Shown piece after piece: positions 37,180 to 48,149 of a stretch of DNA of 64,000 bases. Origin of the DNA: Vanilla planifolia (lineage: Eukaryota; Streptophyta; Magnoliopsida; Asparagales; Orchidaceae); the NCBI GenBank assembly GCA_023846275.1, contig JAIUJO010000089.1, positions 201,001 through 265,000 of the forward strand, read 5' to 3'. The position numbers and the translations under genes are program-made. Each line of letters begins with the position of its first letter. The stretch's first letter is position 1. The notes beneath the pieces are model-generated. The model did not search any database. It had not been told where the DNA came from and saw nothing but the letters and a program-made list of their open reading frames with translations.

Positions 37180-40100
37180 ACATTCAATAACTCAAAAGCT
37201 TTAGTGATGATAGGAAAAACCAAAGGCATTTAACCTTTTTAAGATGGAGCAAGATGGCTTTATAGTAGCTACCAATCACATGTTAAGATGAAAACCTAAT
37301 AAATGGAATGCAAAAATATCATTTACTATAAAACGCCATGAAAAAGACTTTAGGCATCTCAAAATACTAACATTATAGATTGTAACAAAAAATATCCTAA
37401 TTTGGAACATTAATGCTATATTTAATTCTACAAAAGATTAATGTCTTAAGAACATGATTAAATTGCACAAAATTAAGTTCGCTTCATTTTTTTATACCTT
37501 TTAAAGTTAACAAAAAAATATTACATCATCCAAAGGAGCTGAAGTTTTTATATTATGAGAGCAACATCTTTAACAAGGTATGGGTGTTTTAGTTGTATGA
37601 CTTCCAAGGAGAAATAATGAAAACGAAGAACAATGTCTTGACATGGTTATAAAGCATGATACATAAATAAGGTTTTACCCTTTTCTATATGCCAAGATAT
37701 TTCATTAATAGAAGAGATCTCTGGTGGGCTTTAAGATTGATGATTGAGGCTAATTGTCTTCCATGGATGGTAGGGAGAATTTAATGCCATTACTACTAGC
37801 TAGAAGACTAATGGATCATGATTAGCTCAAAACATTTTTGATGTAGTGGTTTAACATATGAACATTATCCTATTGGATTACTCCCTTTTATTGATTCTTC
37901 CTCCAACAATTAGATCTATTCCAAGACAATCGAAATTCCATAGAATATGGACTAAAAGCCTAGAATTCTATCTAGCGTTTGCTCCGAACTAGACTCTTCC
38001 AATTGTTATGTCAAGAATGGGGGGCCCTAGCTTACAAAATCAGGAAACATAAAACTCACCATGAAGAAAGCTTAATTTCATAATATATTCTAGATGATTC
38101 AAGAAGTACAAGATCCACATTTGGAGAATGAAAAAGTCCTTAACAAGCTATAAAGGAATTATAAAGTTTGGAATTGACCAAACTTAAGATTAGTTGTTCG
38201 TGTCTACTAAAATGGTGGAGATGCATTAAAAGCTTCAAGGTAAGTACTATTTGGTTTATGGAAGTTAACAAAAGAAAAATGTTCTTCACATAATGGGCCA
38301 AAATAGGCAAAGTAAGCTTATTATATAAGGTATTAAAGATGCTAGTCGGAATTGGGTCTCAAAGGAGGACTTATTTGCAAACTATGTTGCTGGTTGCTTC
38401 ACCTCTCACTTATATGTTGTCCCTACCAAGCAAAAAGGGAGGAGCTTTGCTTTATTATCCTTAAACTCACTGAAAAGGAATACGATGATAATTTAGCCAA
38501 TATGTAAGGGGGAATTATAAGAAATAATGTTTTTGATGGATTTCTCAAGTGCATTTAAATTCAATGGGTTTAATAATTCTTTTACAAGCATTGTTGATCC
38601 ATAATTCAAGATGGCAATTATGAGGCAATCAATGACTTTCTTATTGGCTAATTTGTACTTATAGTTTCTTTGTAAAAATATTTAGGTTATTGGTTGTTAG
38701 CCCATAATTTTTTTGCCCACACACTCATTTTAATGGTGCAATCAACTTTTAGTAAGAGGACATTAATAAAAATATCTTCATTGCACGAGAACTACTTTGA
38801 CAATTTAAACCGCAAGGTCAAAGTTAATTACTCTATCATCAAACTATACTTTAGCATAGTATTCAAATATATATCATGCAATTTTATTAAAAAGTACAAC
38901 ACAAGATTAACTTTAATAGTTAATTTGTTAATCTAGTCATGAGTATCTATTGTAAAAAATGACTAGTCGTTAATTTTAGAGACGATGGACCCTCTGAATC
39001 ATCCCTTTGCTGAAGAAAGGAAACCATCTATCCTTATTTCTTTACCTTGATATAGCTAAATGACAAGGAAGTGATTTAAGCTATCTAAATATATAAGCTG
39101 TAGTGAAGCACTATGCAACTTTGAGATGTTATAAATCAAATTCAAATTTGGACATAACATTTGAATTTTAACCTCTTCTCAAGAGGTGAAAAACACTCCA
39201 TTCAAAATATCAATCTATTCTTCGTCAAATTGTATGATGCATCAAATTTGGAAATTATTGTACAAAATATTTTATCTATTCAGAGCAAATAAATGAAACA
39301 TAAGTTTGAGAAGAGCATGAAGAGGCTCTTAGAATTTAAAAGAAACTACCATCCAATCCCTTTACTTGAAAGCACCATATTGAAAGGAAAGAAGTAGGCT
39401 TTTCATTTACAAAACTGCATTAACAAAACACTCATGAAGATAATTGGATAGAGGAAGAAATTACTCTTAATATTTGGTTTTGATTTTTAGCCATGTTCTT
39501 TAATTAACTCCACTTTATAATCTAATGATGTTCTATCCTTCAAGTAATATTGTTAATATAGTAGAAGGCATAATGAATGGTTTCCTTTAGAAGAATAGTT
39601 ATTTAGCTTCCCAAATTTCTTTACCAATATAGAGGCTCTTATAAATTTATTACATTTTACTAACAATTGGAGCAAGTTGAATTTTTAAATTGAAGACAGA
39701 TGGACTTTCTAGGCATATAAGAACTCTCAAATTCTTACTTTTATGGAATGTCCAAGATGCATAAATTTATTGAACAATTTTTCTATGATCCATGGCATTA
39801 AAAATAACCAACTTCACATTGTTCATCAATTGCTTCTACACTAGTGGAGTTGTAGTCCAAAAACTCTTCAGCAATAAATGTATCTTGAGTTCCTCCATCT
39901 CTCATATGTTGCAATATCTAGACGTTAAAAATTAAAAAATAAATAATAACAAAAAATCCCAGAGATGTCTATTATAAAAAGATTTCAACAAATTATTTAT
40001 GTCGTTTACAATTGTAGTCTAATCAAGTAGAGAAGCTCAATGAATCTTCAATTAGTAAAATATTCATTGGTTCCTATACTTTGTAGAAGGAAATGTAGAG

Positions 40101-40550
40101 CAATAGAAGTGGCTCAAAGGACTCGCCTTAACACTAACTTTTGTCAAATTTTATACTAGTTGATTCGCTAAGGGGAACCAATGCATTGTAGGTTTTGATT
40201 ATGTGATCAAAGACCACTGGTGTAAAGCAATGAACGCATTCTCAATTTATGAAGGATCTGAAACAAATATAGAAGATAAGACATGATAACAATATTTGGT
40301 TTAAACTTACGTGACAATCTAGGCTTGTAGAGCATTATTGTGGAATCAATTAGTAAATAAATCCTTGTAATGATTTCCTAAAGAATTGGTATCGCTTGGT
40401 GTATGTTAATCCTATTGAACAAAATGAATCAATTTCAGTGTAAAGCGATTCGATTCTATCACATATTTGGAGAATTCTATCTAGTGGTAAACCAATTTGC
40501 TCAATTGGGTAGCAAACGTATTCATTAAGACATTCATGGCTCATAAGAAA
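37180..40550 (+). mobile_element. LINE copy L1 (L1-type non-LTR retrotransposon)
   Basis: It aligns with LINE copy L2 (46930-50375) over endonuclease and RT parts, for example 37410-37480 'aatgtcttaagaacatgatt' against L2 'gatgccttaataacatgata', and 39490-39600 near 'aatggtttcc'. Readable RT-linker parts include 'RNWVSKEDLFANYVAGCFT' near 38350-38400. The ORF1 DUF4283 region found in L2 is missing, so the left end is probably a typical 5' truncation abutting gypsy relic F. The 3' end is uncertain: alignment to L2 ends near 39900, and 39900-40550 is only tentatively included ('SHIWRILSSGKPI', similar to the LINE C-terminal 'LIWRSIL-GK-L'). No poly(A) tail was identified. Confidence 0.75.
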
Positions 40551-43470
40551 CTCTAAAAAGTTTCAAATATCTAATTAAAAATGATAAGGAGAGATGTCCT
40601 TATGTTTATTGAGTGATCATAAAGAAAGTCATTCAACAATTGCCTCCACAATCAAACACATGAAATTCCTTAATAAGTTCATTAGGGACGGCTTGGATTT
40701 GTTCTTATAGAAATCACTGAGCAATTGCTAATGAAAAATAAATCTTGGAAAAAACAAACCACTAATGTTTATGATAACTTTTAACTTTTTCTAAACAATT
40801 ACATTCGCATAAACTACATGGGGCTTTGTAGCTCATGCCAAATTGGTCATTTTTTTGGGCCAATGGAATGAACCAATTTGGAATGGCTCATTCCATTCAT
40901 GGGAAACCCATGTCCATAGAACCTCTTAATTCTAATAGATGATACCTATTCTTCTTATATTATAGATATTGATTTTTCCTTTACAAAAAAAATACCAATC
41001 AAACCAATTGCAAGGTTTGTTTGCCAAAGCCAAACTTGGTTCTAACAAAAAAACAAAAGAAAGACATACAATTTTGAATACTTTTGGTGACGTCAATTGA
41101 GTATAAATTGTATTAAAATTACATTAAATTATTGTTTGTATTATTAATACAATGGTAAATTTGTGAATGAGGAAGCTACCTATGAAATTTATTTTTCTCA
41201 ATAGAGATTGGATGGGTAAAGAATAAGAAAAAAGCTATCACTTTCTTAATAATGTATTGGTTATTTGATCCAATAGCAAAATGGAACAATTTATTAACTC
41301 AATCTCAAGGCATGTTTCTAGAAGCTCATCATTAGTATGTCTTAATTCTTTGGCCAGTTTATCCTCTAAATCAAACCAATGTAAGAACTAGTTCTATGGC
41401 ATCAATTAGGTACAATGGTTTTATTAAACAATACATCAAACTTTGCATTTTTTTTGGATAATTAGCTGATTTTTTTGAATTCCTTACACCTTCTTAATGG
41501 CATTCTATCTCACTAGTATGGTCACAAAAGTTTAAAGAAACACGATGACACTCATCATTCATTTTAAAATGTTTGGTTATGGTGTTCATCATTATATTAT
41601 TTGACAACTTCGTTCAAAGAAGTACTATCATCTCCTTAGATGATAATCACCAAGGATGATTTAGATTGTTCTAAAACCTTTTTATTTGGTACTAGTGCCA
41701 TTTTGTTATGATACTTCTTTGAAAATTAATTTAGAATACTTAGATGATGAATCACTTCTTAATAAGTGTAACATGATTCCTCAACCCTCATAGCCTAACA
41801 TTTCATGTCAAGACTACCATCCTCTTTACATAATCCTCAATCCTAATAGATCAATTTTATCTTTTATGCAACCACCTGGTGTTAGGATCATTTTGATATA
41901 GTCACTCATTACAATGGATTAGACAAATCTATTGACTTTAATTGGCCTTTTCTATTTTTATAATAATGAAATCCATTAATGTAGAACATGTTATTTTACT
42001 TCATGATATGGTAGTTAGTGTCTAAATGTGTGGCATGGCACAAACCATTTTGATATGTATACATTGCCTCTAATTTGTATCAAGGTAGTTCAATTATGAT
42101 AATGCATGAATATACTAGTCAAACTTATACATTTAGCCACATTGTCTCAGTTGGAAATTTTTAGTTCTTTAATTAGCATCATTTAACACCTCACCAATAT
42201 TTTCATAGAGTGTTTGCTATGATGATTCTGTTCATATAGTGATTCAATTAATTATGCTCCTATGTTTGCCTATTTCATTTCAATGTGCAAGTTATGTTGA
42301 ATTGACCATGGTTATTGTGGATACCTTTATGTAGTGCACTTATTCAAACCAATATATTGAATGGATCAGACAAGTCCTTCAATGAGACTCACCAAATCAT
42401 TGATTGGGAACCAATTAGCTTGCAACATTAATGCAAATTTGTACATTGAAAGCTCAAGGATGCTCGTCCTCCGTCTCACATACTAGTATTTTCCTTTAAA
42501 GAAGTTCAGTATAATACTAATGCATTTCAACTGCAAAACTCTATCTATAATAACCTCCATATGCAATAGTATTAATTTTTATAAAAGAGAAAGTTAACAA
42601 ATGTTTTACATGACTTTGTAGTTTTGAAAAAGTTGATTAAATGATTTCAGAAGATGTTAACCACTTAAAAAAAGTATAAATTGAATTTATGTAAATCCTT
42701 TTTAATGATTTTGTGCAAATTTCTATTTTATTGGAAAATAAACTAATTTTCTTTAAACTTTAGAAAAAAATTAAAATTAAAAAATTTGAAAATAATAAAA
42801 AAGTATATCAACACTTTTAGAAAGTTCAGCTTAATTCCATGCATCTCCAAATAAAAGCCAAACAAAAACAAAACCAATTAAAACAGGCCTTTCACAAAAA
42901 AAAAACAAACCTTGTAAGAATGAATAAAATAAAAGCTCTATAATAGCCTTTCGAAGAAATAGAACTAATAAAAGAAGAAAAATTGTAACAACAAAAATCA
43001 AATTTGATTCTTATAGTAATCTTACGTTTGACAAAATATTTAATCAAGAATAAATTTATAATTCTTTGCTTGAATAAATTAAGAAATAAAGGAATACAAG
43101 CTTTGTTGATTCATGTGAAAAGGAGTTTTCGAGCTCAAAGACAAAAGGATGCAGCAAATGGAAACAATGGTGAGCACCTACAAATAAGAGTTCATTTTTC
43201 TAGCTTAAAAAAATTCAAAAACTTTTCACCAATCTTTTTTATGTTAGAAAATGTAGAAATTATAAAAATATTACAACAACTAAAAGTAGTAACCAAACAT
43301 GCCAATTTGCTGCTATGGGTCAAATGACTCAAATTTAATAAGAACTATTCAAATATAATCCTTTGTGCAAAATAACAAGTTGGCTAGCTAAACAGTGTTT
43401 ATAAAAAAGCTATTATTATCCATCAAACATCATTACAATCTTCAGAATCTAGAATATATCATAATAAACA
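40551..43470. other. Unclassified sequence between LINE L1 and the minisatellite
   Basis: About 2.9 kb with a more balanced composition at 41240-42500. On the minus strand near 41390-41260 one stretch reads cleanly with high helix propensity ('FDLEDKLAKELRHTNDELLE'), but I cannot assign it to a family. The plus-strand 107-codon frame at 43004-43327 is AT-driven (rich in Lys, Ile, Leu) with no recognisable domain, and I do not call it a gene. Confidence 0.45.
40838..40912. repeat. Cluster of three small hairpins
   Basis: 'ccaaattggtcat' (40838-40850) pairs with 'atgaaccaatttgg' (40868-40881) with one extra base. Directly after it come two perfect hairpins: 'ggaatg-gct-cattcc' (40880-40894) and 'catggg-aaa-cccatg' (40898-40912). 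Three consecutive fold-backs in 75 bases are more than I see anywhere else in the window. It could be an end of a MITE or other DNA transposon, but I could not find a matching opposite end. Confidence 0.6.
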
Positions 43471-43675
43471 AGAGTCACATGATTCATTTTATTATGGATC
43501 CTTAGATAGGAAATTACATGATCGAATCAAGGTAAATGATAGCCACATGATTGATTTTATTTTTTACTTCTAAATCAAAATAATGCATAAGCAAATAAAG
43601 GGAAATGTGAGCTACATGATTGATTTTTAACTTGGATTATTAAATCACAAATCTTTCATAATCAAATAAATAAAT
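43471..43675 (+). repeat. Degenerate minisatellite, three units of about 69 bp
   Basis: Three head-to-tail units begin at about 43471, 43539 and 43609, each with 'ag(t/c)(c/t)acatgatt(c/g)att'. The unit lengths are about 68, 70 and 67 bases and the second halves have diverged. It lies just before LTR-like sequence with similar 'gatcaaacgattgg' wording, so it may be an internal repeat of an LTR U3 region. Confidence 0.65.
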
Positions 43676-45700
43676 TTAAATTTTTTGTAGATTAGAAAGG
43701 TGGAGAAACTCTGGACCATCTGATCATGAAAATTATGTGATCAAACGATTGGAAATGAATCCGTTGCTCAGAAAGAATAATGAGTTTTCAAACATTTGAT
43801 CAAAAAAATAATGTGATCAAACTGCGACATTTGGGTCGACAAGGTTTGGATAAGCAGATAAAATTTCAACTATTCGATTTACTACTACATTTAATACCAC
43901 ACATGCTTTCACATTTTGGAAGTGATATATGAAAAATGAATTAGGAGTTTCAGCCTGATAATTCTTATTTCCACATAAGATAGCTGTACATCAGGGTTTG
44001 TAAGTGTACATATAATTAGTCAAACATAAGGAGCCCTCTAATTCATTTAAGAGATCACCACCTTTTCTTACTACTAAGTAAATAACAAGTTCAAGAGTTA
44101 TTTTGTGAGTTTATACAGCAGCTTAAAAGTTCAAGAGTGATTTCTTCATATGATAATGTGATTCTTTAGATTTTTGCTACAATCATGGCTTTTATAGAAA
44201 ACATTAGGCATGACTGTGTAAGGTCATTTAAGAGTTAGAGTAAGGCAAAATGATAATATATATATATATATATACAATTTTGTGTGTGTATAATTGAATA
44301 TCTTTATTAAGAAAAAGAAGTGACATTAATTACTGATTATCTAGCATAATTATTTTTTTAATGGTTTAGTTTTCCCTTGTTAGGAAATGATGAACATTTT
44401 AATGCCCATTAGCTCATGGAGGATCAAAGATGTTTTAATGACAATAGCCGAAATAAGGATGTTTAGCATAGTAATAAATCATGGATATATTTAATCTAAA
44501 TAAGTGATGAAGAGGAGCTTCAAAGAGACATCATGAACTTTTGCAAGCATGATGTCATGTTTTTCATACCTAACCACACCTAGCCATGGTGCTTAGGTTG
44601 CTGATAATAATCTTGATGTATTAATAATGTATTTGGTTGAGTGAATTTTTGGATGTTAGAGAGTTGATATGTTTTTTCAAGAAAAAAATTAAAGAAGAAC
44701 ATTAGCAAATATTAAATCTAATGAAAATCACCTTAGTCAGAGTAGTAAACATCAAGTAATACATTTTAAATTTAATTTTGTCTATGATTTAACTACTAAT
44801 GTTATTTTAACAATTCATGTAAGCTACAAAAACGAAATTTAAATTTAAATTATATATCTCAGAAAAAATTTTAGTTTTCAATATCTTTTATCATCATATG
44901 TTGATCATCATAAGAATTATTTTTCATATCTTTTAAAATTATTCTTTCAAAAATGTTTAATTAAATATAAAAATTAAAAAATAATTCTAATTGAATTAAC
45001 TAACCTAAATCTACATAACAAATGTTTGGTTAAAGGCAAGGATGCTGAACCTTTTTGCTACAACAATCAGATCGAGGCATCACTCTTGAACATGGATGGA
45101 AGTATATTGAATCAAGGCACAACACCCTATATTTATAAATCAATTAATCATGTTACTCTTAAGACATCTGATTAAATCCTAAAAAACCAAGCATTGCTAA
45201 CACTAAAAATAGACTACTTCTAAAGAACATAACATGTCCTATGAGGACAAAAAAGAACAGGAAGTACACCAAGTTTGACAAAAATGTAACACTTTTTCTA
45301 CATAGCTAACTTTCAAATTTAACGACTGATGTGAGGCGTCTGATCATACAATTTTGTAATCAAATGGTTCTCAACTCATTTACTATTTCTAAAAGATAAT
45401 TTCATCAACAATTCAATGACTCAATTTTGTGATTGCATGGTTGACAATTAATGCACAAAGTAAAATTAAATTCAACTATCAGATCAGAATTTAGATCTAA
45501 TGGTTGAGATGAAATCATAATTTGAAAATTGCTCTAATTTATTAAAAACTATCACTTAATGCAATTTTCATTGTTGAATGGTCCAGGATGCTTCTTTTCA
45601 TGTGGTTCTTAAAAAACTACTATCTAACCCTTATTTATTAGCCATTGTAACTTTTATTGAAATAATGTTTAGTTTCTAAATAAAAATCATCATCGAAATG
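43676..45700. other. LTR-like fragments, family uncertain
   Basis: 'tctgatcatgaaaattatgt' with 'gatcaaacgattgg' (43720-43755) and 'tctgatcatacaattttgta' with 'atcaaatggttc' (45338-45370) are two related patches in the same orientation. 44607-44760 resembles the start of the copia-type LTR at 51886 ('gttgagtgaatttttggatg' against 'gtttaagtgaatttttagac'; 'aatgaaaatcacctta' against 'atgaaaatcatcatag'). I cannot mark clear LTR ends, a primer-binding site or coding sequence. Confidence 0.4.
44255..44274. repeat. AT dinucleotide microsatellite
   Basis: About ten AT/TA repeats, followed after a few bases by a short TG run ('tttgtgtgtgtat'). Confidence 0.9.
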
Positions 45701-46929
45701 CTAATGGCTAATGGGTAAGTTTGGTAAGTGCTATTAGTCGACATAAAATGTTTATAAATAAGTTAATTACAAAAAATAATAGATTGATGAAATGTTTACA
45801 AGAATATAAAGAAACTACTTCTAGTAATGATATTAAAGCCATTGGTAGCTAGTGCATATCGTCACCACCTTTTGTTGTGTCCTTTATCATCAAACTCAAA
45901 TTCTTATTTAAAAAGTAGTTAAGCTCTTATTTTCTAAATGATTAAATCAAAATATTTGTTCCTTATTGAGTATTTCATTAAGAATAAAAATTACTCTTTA
46001 TAAATTCTTATTGTTGCTTTCCTTTCATCTTTCTATAAATCCTTTTTTATTGTAAGGCATTTATGGCCTATCTTTTTTTATTTAATTAATCTAACGGTTA
46101 AGCCTAATCAATTTTTTGTAAGATTTTATATAAGTTGTTTTCACATTATTTGCTATTTTCATGGGTAAAAATAAGTTTGATTTTAAGTAAGATGAGCAAA
46201 AAAAATATATTTGCATACACTTTAATATTTTTATTGTCTTTCATTTCCATAATTTCCTTAAAAATTGATTATTAAATAAAAAATAATGAATTTTGAAAGC
46301 AAATTAAAATATGTATAAAATTATTGTTAAAGATTTGTTCAAGCTTTTTAAAAATTTTTTACATATTTTTAAAAATATTTTTATAAGAAATAAAAAAATT
46401 TTATAGTAACTCATCATCCCTTTTGCTGCACCACACTTCACATGACGCAAAAACCTCATCACCTAAAGATTAATGCTGAAACATCAAATGAACTACGACT
46501 AGAAAATTGAAAGAAAGGACCATAGTGAAGCATAATGAAGAAAGTTGATATTTTAAATGAAGAGTTTATAGCATAGAGGACATGTAACCAAATTTAAAGA
46601 ATACATAAAGAAAATGAACAATTTTTAGAAAACATTTTTATTTAATAACTCTAAAAATTCCGAATTCGTAGATATTGATTCCATTATTTTAGGCATTATT
46701 GGTATTCAAATTAATAAAAAAATGTGCATTCTGAGGTGGCATTTCAAATGAACATCAAACATAAGCATCTAAGTTATAACGAGGCAATAACTTTTTTCAA
46801 TTTTGGTGTTAGCATGATCAAAATTGAAACTTAATTATAGGGTCATTCCATTATTTAGGCCTTAGGAGTACATTTCCTTTGGGTGCTTCCTTTATGGTGA
46901 ATTTAGATAAGTTCTCCATCCTTGCCAAA
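45701..46929. other. AT-rich sequence without recognisable features
   Basis: Mostly A/T-rich with one more mixed patch at 46410-46500. No open frame or transposon motif is seen. LINE L2 may begin somewhat before 46930, since LINE 5' untranslated regions are not recognisable by eye. Confidence 0.5.
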
Positions 46930-47640
46930 CTTGGTGTTGGATGATGACTTTGCTTCCAAGATGGAGTCTTCCTTAAAACTCACTCTAATAGGCTATGTTT
47001 TAATTTGGATGATCTAAAATGAAATTACTAAGACTAAGAACCCAAAAAAATTGCTACTTTGTATCTGCCATGATGAGGTATGCTGATGCTCTTAAGATTT
47101 TCAATAGAATTTGACAACATTTGAAACTAGATGTACAATATCTAGAAAATCATAGTCTTTCAAATAATAAACTTAAAAAGTTTTCCAATGTTTTGGCTCA
47201 ATATTGAACCTTTGAATGCTCTATTGTGGGTCTTAATTGAGAATCGTCTAATCCATCGAATCAATATGGAGTACATATTCTCAATGATGTTAATAGTCAA
47301 TAACCCATTAAAAGTAGATTCTACACAAATCAATTTAACAAGGCCTGGTGGGACTCTAGCCTATGTATTGGTCAATCTTGTTAAAGATCTTCCTTTAGAT
47401 ATTGGAATTTCTAGTAAGATTTGAAGTAAAAATGGATTTTTGGAAAAAATAATTGAGTATTTAAATTTTTTTCAAATAGTATCTATGCAGTTTTAAACAA
47501 TGATGCTCAATCGTTCAATGTAAGCAAGAAAACATTTTTAGACCCTTATTTAGAAAAATGGTGAAGATGAGAAAATTAGAATTAGATTAGTTGTAGGTAA
47601 TGTGAAACATGTTACTTCATTAGTCATCATTGTAAACACT
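46930..47640 (+). pseudogene. LINE L2 ORF1 remnant, DUF4283-like
   Basis: ORF1 proteins of plant L1-type LINEs bind the element RNA. The open frame 47188-47424 reads 'EPLNALLWVLIENRLIHRIN' and then 'GGTLAYVLVNLVKDLPLDIG'. This matches the second half of DUF4283: 'VPVWVRLPNLPLHLWN' and '---ARVCVE-DL-KPLP--I'. The first half, from about 46930, is only faintly readable. A CCHC knuckle expected near 47590-47640 is too decayed to confirm. The reading frame is closed by stops on both sides. Confidence 0.7.
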
Positions 47641-48149
47641 TAAAGGTTGGATAATGAATTAAAATCAATGTGGCAATGTAAGGGTATAGAAATTGATAAC
47701 TGTATGATAGGATCTTAACATGCCTGAAACATCATTGCCCCCATAATGGAAAGAAATAACTCCCCCCATTACATCACAAAACATTAACACTTAATAAAAA
47801 AACTAAAAATGAATCCTTAATTTGTTCATTTTTAAGATCAACTTCAATGAGAAATTATAAAGTAAGAGTAAAACAATTAAATCTAACTTAAAAGAAAGGA
47901 AGGATGTGTAGCTTAAACAATAAGTGGAGATTCATTCTCTCAAAAGTCTTAATAAGGATATCCAAGAAAAAATGCAAATGCTCTTAAGCATTTTGAGATA
48001 CACTATAGTGGCTTTATAGTAGTTACCAACCACAAGCCAATAAGAAACACAACTAAATGTAATGTAAGAAATTGATTTGCTAGAAAAATACCAAAAGAAG
48101 CCTTTAGAAATCTGATAATGCAAATATCACATATTGTAATTAATAACTT

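Noticed and set aside
43004..43327. 107-codon plus-strand frame
   Set aside because: Composition typical of AT-rich chance frames (Lys, Ile, Leu), no domain, no splice or regulatory context seen.
43471..43675. Possible CRISPR-like array
   Set aside because: Three degenerate head-to-tail units of a minisatellite without unique spacers, in a plant-type sequence.
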